From positions 1,156,167-1,220,166 of the forward strand of contig NZ_JH109152.1 of assembly GCF_000190755.2 (NCBI RefSeq): a DNA stretch of 64,000 nucleotides, in the 5' to 3' direction. Within the stretch, counting starts at the first letter, position 1, and each line of letters starts with the position of its first letter. The translations under genes and the position numbers were made by a program. This stretch comes from Methylobacter tundripaludum SV96. Lineage in GTDB: Bacteria > Pseudomonadota > Gammaproteobacteria > Methylococcales > Methylomonadaceae. This document shows positions 25,196 through 34,443 of this stretch, one piece after another. The notes below the pieces were generated by a model, which was not told the origin of the DNA, searched no databases, and saw only the letters and a program-made list of their open reading frames with translations.

Positions 25196-26422
25196 TTAAA
25201 GTTCTTTATGTTGTAAATAGCGTCGTAATAAATCCAGTGCCAGTAACGCCGCCTGATTTTGCTTGCGTTTGATAGGGCCTGCCACTGAATGGGTGGTTTG
25301 ATGAAATCCATCTCCAGTCAGCAGCGTATTATATAGAATAATGGACTGGTCTTTATCGTGAAATGTTTTATTGTCCCCGGCATAGAGCTGAACCAGTACA
25401 AAATCGGCGGCACCGGTCTTTTTTATTGCGCCGGCGACGGCCTGTGCAGTTGCGATCAAATCGTTGCCGTTAACCGTAACCGCGAGTTTTTGCCTCAGCC
25501 TTTCCAGAGATTGCTCATAGCGCGTTTCCAGCAGCCATGGCAAGCCTATGCACTTGGCCGCCAGCAAGCCTTGGCTGGCTGTTTCCACGACGGCCAAGGT
25601 GTGCCCGCCGACGGTCATCAGCTGATCAATCACAAACACCAGATCGCCGCTTGCCCGCCCGAAACCGTCAATGGCGAAAACAGAATCGCCCAGCTCTTCC
25701 GCAACTTTGGACGCCAACGCGGCCACCGCTGTTTCAGGATAATCATGCGGAAACAGCAATTTGGTCTGCACATCATCCGGGCTGGCACGAAATCCCAGCT
25801 GCACTTGGGGCGGGATTTCAATCGCACTGATGCGCTCCTGAATGGCCGACTCGCCTATGCCTAGCGTTTTGATGGTGATTAACTTTCCGGGTCGCAATAA
25901 AAACCGGCTTGCCAACGTTGTCTGAATGGATTCCGAAAATAAATGCCGCATTTCAAAAGGCACACCGGGTACAAAGGCAAACCAGCAGCGGCCGACTTGC
26001 AGGGAAAAACCCGGAGCAGTGCCCCAGGCATTGTCAATGCGCTCGGCGCCCTTCGGAAACATCGCCTGCTTGCGGTTTGACTCAGGCATGGACCGGTTTC
26101 TGAGCATAAAAAACCGTTTGATCTGCTCAAAGGCAACGTCGTCGAATTCCAGCGGCAGGTCGAACGCTTTGGCGACGGCCTCAGCGGTCAAATCGTCGCT
26201 GGTAGGTCCCAGTCCGCCGGTGCAAATACAGCAATCTGCGCGCACTGAAATTTCCCGCAACAAGGTTACCAGATCATCAAGCTTGTCGCCCACCGCGGTA
26301 TGCCGGGTTACGGTAAAGCCCATAGCGACGACGTGCTCCGACAGCCAAGCCGCATTGGTATCGACGGTTTGACCGGTAACAACTTCTTCGCCTTGCGAAA
26401 AGATTTCTAGCGTTGGATTCAT
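25196..26422 (-). CDS. CinA-like protein with a degenerate C-terminal amidase domain
   Basis: This 408-residue protein starts with a molybdopterin-binding fold (LEIFSQGEEVVTGQTVDTNA, then CICTGGLGPTSDDLTAEAVA and FVPGVPFEMRHLF), the COG1058 domain of CinA. The C-terminal part aligns with the nicotinamide-nucleotide amidase domain, but the usual AESCTGG active site reads VETASQGLLAA. The Ser is thus shifted or lost and the following Gly pair is missing, so deamidase activity is doubtful. It lies 1 nt upstream of uup, so the two are co-transcribed. Confidence 0.8.
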   Translation of the reverse strand: MNPTLEIFSQGEEVVTGQTVDTNAAWLSEHVVAMGFTVTRHTAVGDKLDDLVTLLREISVRADCCICTGGLGPTSDDLTAEAVAKAFDLPLEFDDVAFEQIKRFFMLRNRSMPESNRKQAMFPKGAERIDNAWGTAPGFSLQVGRCWFAFVPGVPFEMRHLFSESIQTTLASRFLLRPGKLITIKTLGIGESAIQERISAIEIPPQVQLGFRASPDDVQTKLLFPHDYPETAVAALASKVAEELGDSVFAIDGFGRASGDLVFVIDQLMTVGGHTLAVVETASQGLLAAKCIGLPWLLETRYEQSLERLRQKLAVTVNGNDLIATAQAVAGAIKKTGAADFVLVQLYAGDNKTFHDKDQSIILYNTLLTGDGFHQTTHSVAGPIKRKQNQAALLALDLLRRYLQHKEL

Positions 26423-26476
26423 ATTGAAAAATTCTTCGGTTAAAAGATCGATTTAATAATTTTCAGCATGTCGACT

Positions 26477-27397
26477 TTAGTTCATCAGCACGCTATGCCA
26501 GAACGGCAATGTAATCAGGCTTATTGCCGTCGTTACCGTTACCGCCATCGCATACAGCGAACTATCCAGCCGGTAACGATCGCAAACAACAATACCCAGC
26601 ACCATGCACGGCATGGCCAGATCAAGCACTGCCGCCGCCCGGTATTCGCCGTTTATCGGTAAAAATCCGATCATAGCCATGGCAAACAATGGCATCAGTA
26701 CCATTTTGATAACGATAACGGGGATAACGTAGGGGATATTACGGACGGTTAGCGCCTTCCAACTCAAGGCCAACCCCAGAGAAAACAACATCAACGGCAC
26801 GACTGCGACGGATAATTTTTGCAATACGCCGAGAAGCCAAACCGGGGCAACGAAGCCGTTAACGTTAAGAATAACCGCAATGACCGCCGCCCAGAACGGC
26901 GGTGCATTAAAAAACAGCCAAAGCGGCCTCGGTTTTTCTACGACCTCTTCGCCGTAATACCGCGCCACCATAATACCGACGGTAAACAATAACGGTGAGA
27001 CTGCAAACAAATCCAGCTGTATAACCACCGACCTGGCCCAGCCGCCAAAGGCTTGCTCCAAAACAGGCAAGCCCAGATAAGTCACATTGGGAAAGGCTGC
27101 CGCCAGTATCATCGCCCCCAAACGCCTGTCTTCAAACTTAAACAATGCGCCTACTGTCCAGATACAAAACATCGCAAAAGCAATGCTACTCATCCCCAGC
27201 AAGGCGTACTGAAACGAATGCAAGCCTAGATCCGCAGACCACAAGACCTCCAGGACCATAGCCGGTAACAGCAAATAATAGACCACCGTGGTCAACACCA
27301 ACCGGGTTTGCTCAGCGGGCAACCCCGCCGGTCTTGCAAAACGCCAAACTGCGCCGCAAGCCATTATCAAGGTCATTTGTATCAATGTTAAGTTCAT
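26477..27397 (-). CDS. AEC-family transporter
   Basis: This 306-residue inner-membrane protein has about ten hydrophobic segments in two groups of five, with the middle hydrophilic loop around YYGEEVVEKPRP. The segments AAAFPNVTYLGLPVLEQAFG and PLMLFSLGLAL match the auxin-efflux-carrier/AEC signature regions. The family exports organic acids or amino-acid-like substrates. The substrate is unknown. It is divergent from the rhodanese gene. Confidence 0.8.
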   Translation of the reverse strand: MNLTLIQMTLIMACGAVWRFARPAGLPAEQTRLVLTTVVYYLLLPAMVLEVLWSADLGLHSFQYALLGMSSIAFAMFCIWTVGALFKFEDRRLGAMILAAAFPNVTYLGLPVLEQAFGGWARSVVIQLDLFAVSPLLFTVGIMVARYYGEEVVEKPRPLWLFFNAPPFWAAVIAVILNVNGFVAPVWLLGVLQKLSVAVVPLMLFSLGLALSWKALTVRNIPYVIPVIVIKMVLMPLFAMAMIGFLPINGEYRAAAVLDLAMPCMVLGIVVCDRYRLDSSLYAMAVTVTTAISLITLPFWHSVLMN

Positions 27398-27492
27398 AAT
27401 TTAAGGTCTATTGTGGCAATAGTGAATTTTAACATTCACCGTTAAAACAAGTTCCGGTAATATATATCGACTTATTATTTGGGAGCGTTTGC

Positions 27493-27876
27493 ATGCGCCT
27501 GTTTTCAAAGTATTGCCGACTCGGTGTTTTTTTATTGATCGCCAGCCCTTTTGCGATGGGGGAAACCGATGTTGTCTCGCCTAAAGAAGCCGCAGCGATG
27601 TATGCCAAGCGCCAGGCAATCATTGTCGATGTACGTGAAAATGGCGACTGGAATGAACACCGTATTCACGGCGCCATTCATATTCCGCTGAGCCAACTAA
27701 ATGAACGGCTACAGGAACTTGAACCTTATAAAAACCGCCCGGTCATCACCCAATGCCAAGCCGGCCTACGTTCCGCACAAGCCCAGCTGATATTGAAATC
27801 GGCCGGATTTGCCAAGACTTACTTAATGAACGGCGGAATTCAGGCTTGGCATGAACAAGGCTTGGTGACTGAATAA
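27493..27876 (+). CDS. Periplasmic rhodanese-like protein
   Basis: This 127-residue protein has an N-terminal signal peptide (MRLFSKYCRLGVFLLIASPF, probably cleaved after AMG or a few residues on). A single rhodanese domain follows: IIVDVRENGDWNEHRIHGAI and the active-site loop TQCQAGLRSAQAQ, whose Cys is intact. It probably handles sulfur or acts as a thiol carrier in the periplasm. GGGAG at 27480-27484 is the ribosome site. A short hairpin lies after the stop. Confidence 0.85.
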   Translation: MRLFSKYCRLGVFLLIASPFAMGETDVVSPKEAAAMYAKRQAIIVDVRENGDWNEHRIHGAIHIPLSQLNERLQELEPYKNRPVITQCQAGLRSAQAQLILKSAGFAKTYLMNGGIQAWHEQGLVTE

Positions 27877-27956
27877 GCCGTAGCCCATCAATCATCGATG
27901 GGCTTACGCGCCCCTCATCCTATAGAATTTTTTTATTTTTGACCTTAATATCTAAT

Positions 27957-28682
27957 ATGCCTCAATCATTTATCTCAACCAAACCCATCCCCGTCCGTGA
28001 ACGTTTAATCATGGCGCTGGATGTCCCCAGCATTCCCGAAGCGCAAGCTTTAGTGGAGGAGCTCGGCGATTCGGTGATCTTTTACAAAGTCGGCATGGAA
28101 CTGTTTATGTCCGGCGATTATTTCGATTTTATTGAATGGTTAAAACAGCGCGATAAAAAAATCTTTGTCGATCTGAAGTTTTTCGATGTTCCCGCCACCG
28201 TGGGCCGGGCCATTAAAGCCTTGAGCAGCAAAGGCGTCGATCTTGCCACCATTCACGGCAACGATGCGATTATGGAAGCCGCCGCCAAGGAAAAAGGCGA
28301 CCTTAAAGTGTTGGCCGTAACTGCGTTAACCAGTCTGGATCGAGGCGATCTTGATGATTTAGGCTTTGCCTGCGATGTGCGCGAGTTGGTTTTATCCCGC
28401 GCCAAACGCGCCCTGCAAATCGGCTGCGACGGTATTGTCTCATCCGGGCTTGAAGTCGCCATGCTGAGAAAAGAGCTGGATCATAAGCTGCTGGTCATCA
28501 CGCCGGGCATCCGGCCTGTCGATAACCGCGAAGAGGACGATCAAAAACGGGTTGTCAGTGTGGAAATGGCTTTCCAGAATGGCGCTGATTATATCGTCGT
28601 CGGCAGACCTATACGCGACGCTGAAAATCGCAAAGCGATGGCTGAGAAGATTCAGGGGCAAATTCTTTCGCAGTTTCAATAA
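27957..28682 (+). CDS. pyrF: Orotidine 5'-phosphate decarboxylase
   Basis: ATG 27957 (MPQSFISTKPIPVRERLIMA) is preferred over the upstream TTG at 27939. The 241-residue protein has the TIM-barrel catalytic residues: IMALDVPS, the Lys of VGMELF, the DLKFFDVPATVGRA Asp-Lys pair, and TPGIRP for phosphate binding. It converts OMP to UMP, the last step of pyrimidine synthesis. A terminator follows. The order rhodanese-pyrF is not a known functional link. Confidence 0.93.
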   Translation: MPQSFISTKPIPVRERLIMALDVPSIPEAQALVEELGDSVIFYKVGMELFMSGDYFDFIEWLKQRDKKIFVDLKFFDVPATVGRAIKALSSKGVDLATIHGNDAIMEAAAKEKGDLKVLAVTALTSLDRGDLDDLGFACDVRELVLSRAKRALQIGCDGIVSSGLEVAMLRKELDHKLLVITPGIRPVDNREEDDQKRVVSVEMAFQNGADYIVVGRPIRDAENRKAMAEKIQGQILSQFQ

Positions 28683-28692
28683 ATTCGAATCA

Positions 28693-28730
28693 AAAAAGGG
28701 CGACCGTCCGCTCGCCCTACCCTTTTTTAT
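28693..28730 (+). terminator. Intrinsic terminator after pyrF
   Basis: Stem agggcga/tcgccct, A-run before and six T after. Confidence 0.75.
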
Positions 28731-28747
28731 AATAATGCCTTGCGACT

Positions 28748-29476
28748 ATGGAATTTGATCTAGCCTTTACCACCTCATATCTGGTCGCCTTTACGATGGG
28801 ATTGTTCAGCAGCATGCATTGTATCGGCATGTGCGGTTCCATTATCGGAACCTTGACCTTAAGCCTCAGCCCGGAAATACGGAACCAAAAAAACCGGCTA
28901 TTCCCTTTTGTACTTAATTACAACATCGGCCGCATTACCAGCTACACAATAGCCGGTGCATTGGCGGGCGTTATTGAAGCATTGATCACCATGCCGATGG
29001 GCGAAATCAGCGGTCATAGACTGTTGCAATTGCTTTCCGCTGCGATTATGACCGGCGCGGGGCTTTATATAGCCGGATGGTTCCCCCGTTTTGCCTATAT
29101 TGAAAAAATCGGCCTGCGTTTCTGGAAGATGATCGAACCTTTCGGCCGCAAACTGATCCCGGTAAAAAATCGCAGCCAAGCTTATCTTTTCGGCATGGTG
29201 TGGGGATGGCTGCCGTGCGGCTTGGTTTATTCAGCGTTGGCGCTCGCCGCAACCGCAGGCGACATCAGCCAAAGCGCACTGACCATGTTGTTTTTCGGAT
29301 TGGGAACTTTACCTGCGGTCATGGGAGTCGGTATAATGACCGGCATATTAACAAGGTTATCCAGAATGCAACGCTTCAAGCAGGCTATCGGCCTGTTCAT
29401 GATTGCACTGGCTCTGCTGGCCGCCCTGCCCTGGCTTAATCCCATGGCGATCACATCACATTCGGCACTACATTAA
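28748..29476 (+). CDS. SafE/TauE-like membrane protein (cytochrome-biogenesis type)
   Basis: This 242-residue protein has about six membrane helices. The conserved pairs are SMHCIGMCGSIIG in the first half and WGWLPCGLVYSALA in the second. These Cys/Pro-containing repeats match the sulfite-exporter/DsbD_2-like group often linked to cbb3 oxidase or metal/thiol handling. It probably sits in the inner membrane. A sigma-54 activator gene follows by 9 nt and is likely co-transcribed. The exact role is unknown. Confidence 0.75.
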   Translation: MEFDLAFTTSYLVAFTMGLFSSMHCIGMCGSIIGTLTLSLSPEIRNQKNRLFPFVLNYNIGRITSYTIAGALAGVIEALITMPMGEISGHRLLQLLSAAIMTGAGLYIAGWFPRFAYIEKIGLRFWKMIEPFGRKLIPVKNRSQAYLFGMVWGWLPCGLVYSALALAATAGDISQSALTMLFFGLGTLPAVMGVGIMTGILTRLSRMQRFKQAIGLFMIALALLAALPWLNPMAITSHSALH

Positions 29477-29485
29477 GAGGCTTCT

Positions 29486-30445
29486 ATGGATCATTTTAAC
29501 GCGATCATTGGTCAATCTCCTGCATTGGATTCCTTAATCCGTAGCGCCAGAATCGTTGCCGCTACCGATGTTACTGTATTGCTTAAGGGTGAAACGGGCA
29601 CCGGCAAGGAAGTACTTGCTACGGCCATTCAGCAAGCCGGCGCTCGTGCCAACAAGGCCTTTATTACCTTGAATTGTGCGGCATTACCTGAAAGCCTGAT
29701 CGAATCGGAATTGTTCGGTCACAAAAAGGGTTCGTTTACTGGTGCGACAACCGATAAGCAAGGCCTTTTCCAGGCAGCTGATGGCGGCACCTTGTTTCTC
29801 GATGAGATCAATTCCTTGCCGCTGTCGATTCAGGCAAAGTTATTGCGTTTTCTTGAATCCGGTGAATGTCTTGCCGTCGGCGAAATCAAGCCTTACAAAG
29901 TCGATGTCCGCGTTATTTCTGCAACTAACGCCGATCTGAACAAGCAAATCGAAACCGGCCAATTCAGGTCGGATTTGTATTTCCGCTTGAATGTTGTGCC
30001 TTTAGAACTACCGCCGTTGGCCCAACGCACAGAAGACATTGAATCGCTGATCAAGCACTTTCTGGCCTTATTTGAAAATGCCCATACACTGACCGCGCCC
30101 AAATTCAGCAAGCAGGCTTTAAAAGCGCTGAAAGCCTACTCATGGCCGGGCAATATCCGCGAATTGCGTAACTTATGCGAAAGACTCAGCATTTTATTGG
30201 CCGGCAGAGTCATCGAGCCGGAAAATCTCCCGTCTGAATTCACAACCAAATACATCAGCAATACGCCTGCAACAACCGATTTCACCCTGCCTGAAAACGG
30301 TCTACAGCTGGATACGCTAGAAGCCGATTTAATCCATCAGGCCCTGAACCGCACCAAAGGCAATCGCAGCAAGTCCGCAAAACTACTGGGCATTTCTCGT
30401 GACACCTTGCTTTACCGTATGCAGAAACACGGCTTTGCAAGCTAA
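29486..30445 (+). CDS. Sigma-54-dependent activator without sensor domain
   Basis: This 319-residue protein starts almost directly with the AAA+ domain: Walker A LLKGETGTGKEVLATA, the sigma-54-contacting loop KKGSFTGATT (GSFTGA in place of the usual GAFTGA), Walker B GGTLFLDEINS, and the Arg finger region FRSDLYFRLNVV. A C-terminal Fis-type helix-turn-helix (NRTKGNRSKSAKLLGISRDT) ends it. It resembles PspF-class activators, which lack a receiver and are controlled by a partner. It is the only sigma-54 activator in the window, though nothing shows that it drives the sigma-54 promoters further right. AGAGG precedes the ATG. Confidence 0.85.
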   Translation: MDHFNAIIGQSPALDSLIRSARIVAATDVTVLLKGETGTGKEVLATAIQQAGARANKAFITLNCAALPESLIESELFGHKKGSFTGATTDKQGLFQAADGGTLFLDEINSLPLSIQAKLLRFLESGECLAVGEIKPYKVDVRVISATNADLNKQIETGQFRSDLYFRLNVVPLELPPLAQRTEDIESLIKHFLALFENAHTLTAPKFSKQALKALKAYSWPGNIRELRNLCERLSILLAGRVIEPENLPSEFTTKYISNTPATTDFTLPENGLQLDTLEADLIHQALNRTKGNRSKSAKLLGISRDTLLYRMQKHGFAS

Positions 30446-30451
30446 TATTAT

Positions 30452-31186
30452 TTAGGGTCTTCTTACCCACTGAGCGGTAACGTTGTCACTTTTCCCGTGA
30501 GCGCGAAATATCGCTAATTGCACCAATTTGGCTAGCTCATCCTTGCCGCCGTCAGGCTGAGCCAACTGCAAAAGTTCCGCTTGTTTTACATACTCCCAGA
30601 AACCATCGCTGCAAAGCATAAAAGTCTCGCCTTTTTTCATGGCGGGATACAAATTAATCTCTACCTCATCCGCTTTCAAGATATTGATGCTGCGTGTTAA
30701 CTTATTTTGCTCCGGATGCCGCGCCATCTCCTGCTCGGTAATCATGCCTTCATTCAATAATTGCTGCGGGATGGAATGATCCCTGGTTCGCCACAAGACC
30801 TGTTGCGGATTCATCCTGTATATCCGCGAATCGCCGCAATGTGCGGTCAATACCCGCTGCTCATCCAGGTAAAGAATGGCGCAGGTGGTATGCGCATCAT
30901 CACCGAATTTATCGAAGGCAAACAGCCTTCTCATTTCGTTGACAGCCGCAGCAATCCAGATCGAAAAGGTATCGACTGGATTCCGCACCATCTGTTTAGC
31001 GTAAGTATCTGCAAACCTGAGCAAGCCCTGACAGAAAAAACAGGACGCTTTTTCTCCGGCATGATGACCGCCCAAACCATCGGCAACGACAAACAACGCA
31101 TAGCTATCATTAATAACATGCGCCATGAAGTCCTGGTTAATCTCCCGATCGCCTCTCGAAGTTAATTGATAAAACTCCAGCGCCAC
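30452..31186 (-). CDS. PP2C-family serine/threonine phosphatase
   Basis: This 244-residue protein has PP2C metal-binding motifs: LTSRGDREINQDFMAHV near the start, FVVADGLGGHHAGE, TAHCGDSRIYR, FMLCSDGFWEYV and SDNVTAQWV near the end. It should be an Mg/Mn-dependent phosphoprotein phosphatase in the cytoplasm. It lies between the sigma-54 activator (convergent) and pdxJ (same strand, 14 nt upstream). No kinase is nearby, so its partner is unknown. Confidence 0.87.
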   Translation of the reverse strand: MALEFYQLTSRGDREINQDFMAHVINDSYALFVVADGLGGHHAGEKASCFFCQGLLRFADTYAKQMVRNPVDTFSIWIAAAVNEMRRLFAFDKFGDDAHTTCAILYLDEQRVLTAHCGDSRIYRMNPQQVLWRTRDHSIPQQLLNEGMITEQEMARHPEQNKLTRSINILKADEVEINLYPAMKKGETFMLCSDGFWEYVKQAELLQLAQPDGGKDELAKLVQLAIFRAHGKSDNVTAQWVRRP

Positions 31187-31200
31187 TGATTTTCCTTGAG

Positions 31201-31947
31201 CTATACGCTCTGCAATCTTGCATTCCGCATGATCTGTTTCAAATCCTTAACCGTCTGGGCCAAACCGGAAAACACTGCCTGCGCGATAATCGAATGACCG
31301 ATATTAAGCTCCACTATCTCCGGTATCGCGCATATTGCCTCAACATTATAAAAATTCAAACCATGCCCGGCATTAACTTGCAGTCCCGCACTGTGCGCAT
31401 AAACGGCGGCTCTCCTGATACGCGCCAGCTCTTCGGCTTGCTGTAAGCGATTGCCCGCTTCGGCATAACACCCGGTGTGCAATTCGACAACCGGCGCACC
31501 GGCTTTTACCGCCGCATCAATCTGCATTTCATCGGGATCGATAAACAGCGACACTTCAGCACCTGCGCCAGCCAATTTATCGCAAGCCCATTGCAAGCGA
31601 TGCAAGTTGCCGGCGACATCCAACCCGCCCTCGGTGGTCAATTCTTCGCGTTTCTCCGGCACCAAACAGCAAGCATAAGGCTGTACTTTCACAGCAATAC
31701 CGACCATCTCATCGGTCACCGCCATTTCCATATTCAGCCGGGTGTGCAGCATCTCTTTTAATAAATAGATGTCCCGGTCCTGGATATGCCGACGGTCTTC
31801 CCGCAAATGCGCGGTAATGCCATCAGCGCCGGCCTGCTCTGCAACTAATGCTGCTTGAACCGGTTCAGGATAAAGCGTGCCTCTGGCCTGCCTCAAGGTA
31901 GCGACGTGATCGATATTCACGCCTAATAGGATCTGTGTTTTATTCAT
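31201..31947 (-). CDS. pdxJ: Pyridoxine 5'-phosphate synthase
   Basis: This 248-residue protein matches PdxJ throughout: [20 protein letters not shown] at the start, [28 protein letters not shown]-type residues in [11 protein letters not shown], and [12 protein letters not shown] and ELNIGHSII at the end. It condenses 1-deoxyxylulose 5-phosphate with 3-amino-1-hydroxyacetone phosphate to give pyridoxine 5'-phosphate. In gammaproteobacteria it follows recO, as here, on the same strand but separated by a repeat. Confidence 0.95.
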   Translation of the reverse strand: MNKTQILLGVNIDHVATLRQARGTLYPEPVQAALVAEQAGADGITAHLREDRRHIQDRDIYLLKEMLHTRLNMEMAVTDEMVGIAVKVQPYACCLVPEKREELTTEGGLDVAGNLHRLQWACDKLAGAGAEVSLFIDPDEMQIDAAVKAGAPVVELHTGCYAEAGNRLQQAEELARIRRAAVYAHSAGLQVNAGHGLNFYNVEAICAIPEIVELNIGHSIIAQAVFSGLAQTVKDLKQIMRNARLQSV

Positions 31948-31977
31948 TTTAGTGTTTGATATTTTATAATGAACTGT

Positions 31978-32172
31978 AATGGAACGCGGATGACGCTGAT
32001 ATTTATGATTGAATAAGATTTTTGGATTATCGCGGAAAAATCAGTTGCTCGCCATTCTAAATGGCATTCATCATAGTCATCTGCAACATCTGCGTGCTGT
32101 TGTATTTGATAGCTGGATAGTTACACAATTTATTTAGATTTATCCGCGTTTATCGGCCTAATCCGCGTTCTA
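31978..32172. repeat. Intergenic hairpin repeat, gaacgcggat type
   Basis: The left arm ggaacgcggatgacgctgat and the right end atccgcgttct form an imperfect inverted repeat around AT-rich sequence. The same family occurs at 35710-35797. It separates recO from pdxJ. Confidence 0.6.
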
Positions 32173-32889
32173 TTGATCTAAACGCTGAGCAGTTGCGAAG
32201 ACTTTATTAATTACCGCCCGGCTTTTAAGTTGCCTGCCCTGCAAATAAACATCAATGACCGTCCTCATCAGTGTTTTTGCTTCGCTTAAAACTTGCGGGT
32301 CAGTCAACTCCCCGGAACTGAGTGCCAGTAAAGTTTTACCTGAAAACGGACCATCAACGACCTCAACCGCCCCCTTGCCGGCATTGAATTCATATTTTTT
32401 TAATGACTCAATGGGGCTTTCATTGTCATCGTATTCCAGCTGCAAACCATAACCTGCGCACTCCATCAGGTTAAGCTCAAATTGCCGCAATGCGGCTTCC
32501 ACGTTAGGCCCGTCCGAGAGACACGATAAACATTCGCCGTAATGACCGAACACTTCAGGATGAGGGTCGTATTTGTGTAAAAAATATCCGACCAACTCAT
32601 TAATGTAAAAACCGCAATAAAGTGCAAGTCCCTTTATTTCGCTAAACGGCTGAATCATTTCGACATCGGTCAGCGTTTTTAACTCTGCCTTGCCAAAATA
32701 GGAAACGAGTAACGGGATAAAGGGTTGCAGCATCCCTGCTGTTTTTGACTTGGCTTTTCTTACGCCTTTGGCCAGCAGGGAAATCCGGCCGAAATCCCGG
32801 GTCAACACATCAATAATCAGGCTGGTTTCCCGGTATTTGCGATGCCGCAGGATAAAGGCAGGTTGCAAATAAACTGCGGATTCAGTCAT
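32170..32889 (-). CDS. recO: DNA repair protein RecO
   Basis: ATG 32889 (MTESAVYLQPAFILRHRKYR) is chosen over the earlier frame start because it overlaps era by 8 nt in the usual way. The 239-residue protein has the N-terminal OB fold (ETSLIIDVLTRDFGRISLLA, GVRKAKSKTAG) and a helical C-terminal part. It helps load RecA with RecR and RecF in gap repair. It lacks the four zinc Cys seen in some RecO proteins, like other gammaproteobacterial RecO. Confidence 0.92.
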   Translation of the reverse strand: MTESAVYLQPAFILRHRKYRETSLIIDVLTRDFGRISLLAKGVRKAKSKTAGMLQPFIPLLVSYFGKAELKTLTDVEMIQPFSEIKGLALYCGFYINELVGYFLHKYDPHPEVFGHYGECLSCLSDGPNVEAALRQFELNLMECAGYGLQLEYDDNESPIESLKKYEFNAGKGAVEVVDGPFSGKTLLALSSGELTDPQVLSEAKTLMRTVIDVYLQGRQLKSRAVINKVFATAQRLDQ

Positions 32890-33763
32890 TAAAGCCCAGG
32901 CTTTGCAAGGCTCGTTCACTATCCGACCAGCCTTTTTTAACTTTCACCCAAAGCTGCAAATAAACTTTCTGCCCGAGCAGTTTTTCTATATCCATCCGGG
33001 CGTCGGTACCGACTTTTTTCAGCATGTCGCCGTCCTTGCCGATAACGATGTTCTTCTGGGTCAACCGTTCCACCCAGATAATCGCATATATTTTGGTGAT
33101 GCCGGGCTTCTCTTCGTAGCGCTCAATTTCTACCGTAAGCGCATAAGGCAACTCATCGCCTAAGCGCCGGGTCAGCTTTTCCCGGACAATTTCAGCCGCT
33201 AAAAACCGCTCGGACCGGTCGGTCACCTGGTCCTCTGGATAAATCAAATCCCGTTCAGGCAACAGCGCCATGATCAAATCTTCCAGCTGGTCGAGATTGG
33301 TTCTTTTTAACGCGGAAATGGGCACCAGATGCTTGAACGGAAAACGATGTTGGGCGTCGTTAAAGAAAGTCAAAATGGCTTCCTTGTCCGCTACCTTATC
33401 AACCTTGTTAACCGCCAGAATAACCGGCAAACCCGCCTGTTCCAGCTTTTTGAAGATAACCTCGTCATATTCATGCCAGGACAAGCCGTCAATCAACCAG
33501 ACGATCACATCGACACCCAGCAAGGTTGTCTCCGCCGTCCGGTTTAAATAACGATTCAACGCCCGCTTTTCACTGTTATGCATGCCCGGCGTATCCATAT
33601 AAATGGCCTGCCCCGCGTCAGTGGTGTTAATGCCGAGAATGCGATGCCGGGTTGTTTGCGGCTTGCGCGAAGTAATGCTGATTTTTTGCTTCAACAAATG
33701 ATTCATCAATGTTGATTTGCCAACATTGGGGCGCCCAATCAGGGCGACGAAACCACAATTCAT
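32882..33763 (-). CDS. era: GTPase Era
   Basis: This 293-residue protein has G1 GRPNVGKST, G3 DTPGM, G4 NKVDK and a C-terminal KH domain (NIVIGKDGDMLKKVGTDARM). It binds 16S rRNA and completes small-subunit assembly. It overlaps rnc by 4 nt and recO by 8 nt. Length and motifs are normal. Confidence 0.97.
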   Translation of the reverse strand: MNCGFVALIGRPNVGKSTLMNHLLKQKISITSRKPQTTRHRILGINTTDAGQAIYMDTPGMHNSEKRALNRYLNRTAETTLLGVDVIVWLIDGLSWHEYDEVIFKKLEQAGLPVILAVNKVDKVADKEAILTFFNDAQHRFPFKHLVPISALKRTNLDQLEDLIMALLPERDLIYPEDQVTDRSERFLAAEIVREKLTRRLGDELPYALTVEIERYEEKPGITKIYAIIWVERLTQKNIVIGKDGDMLKKVGTDARMDIEKLLGQKVYLQLWVKVKKGWSDSERALQSLGFND

Positions 33764-34443
33764 TTAGTGTCCTTATTTAATAATTCGAGCATAAGCTCTG
33801 CCGCCGACTGCTCGGCTTTTTTTCTGGAATTTCCGGTGCCGATGCAAGGCTCCGCTGTTAACGGCGTCGTACATTTCACTTTGAAAGTTTGTTCATGCGC
33901 AAGTCCGGACATGGTCATTAAGGTATAATCCGGCAGCTCCATTTTTCTGGACTGCATTAACTCCTGCAATTGAGTTTTAGGATCTTTCTGCCAATTATCC
34001 AGCGACAAACTTTTCAGTTTTTCCGCAAATAGCTGCAAGATCCATTGCTGACTAGCATCCATGCCCTGATCGTTGTACAACGCGCCTATAATGGCTTCCA
34101 CTGCATCGGACAGAATGGAATCGCGACGAAAGCCGCCGCTCTTCAACTCCCCCGAACCCAGCAACAAATAATCGCCCAACTGATGTTTCCTGGCCAGCTC
34201 TGCCAGCGACCCCTGATTGACCAAACTCGCTCTTAACCGGCTTAAAACGCCTTCACAGGCGCCGGGAAATAACTCAAACAACTTCTGGGCGATAACAAAA
34301 CCCAAAATAGAATCCCCCAAAAACTCCAACCGTTCATTATTGTTCGAACTTGCGCTTCGATGCGTTAAAGCCATGGTAAAAAGCTGAGGATTATTAAATT
34401 TCAAACCCAGCTTTTTACATAATTCTTCAGGCTTCCTTATCAC
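33760..34443 (-). CDS. rnc: Ribonuclease III
   Basis: This 227-residue protein has the catalytic signature NERLEFLGDSILGFVIA (Glu and Asp metal ligands), a second DAVEAIIGALYND motif, and a C-terminal dsRNA-binding domain (DPKTQLQELMQSRKM, then GTGNSRKKAEQSAA). It cleaves double-stranded RNA, including rRNA precursors. It overlaps the DUF4845 gene and era by 4 nt each. Confidence 0.97.
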   Translation of the reverse strand: MIRKPEELCKKLGLKFNNPQLFTMALTHRSASSNNNERLEFLGDSILGFVIAQKLFELFPGACEGVLSRLRASLVNQGSLAELARKHQLGDYLLLGSGELKSGGFRRDSILSDAVEAIIGALYNDQGMDASQQWILQLFAEKLKSLSLDNWQKDPKTQLQELMQSRKMELPDYTLMTMSGLAHEQTFKVKCTTPLTAEPCIGTGNSRKKAEQSAAELMLELLNKDTK

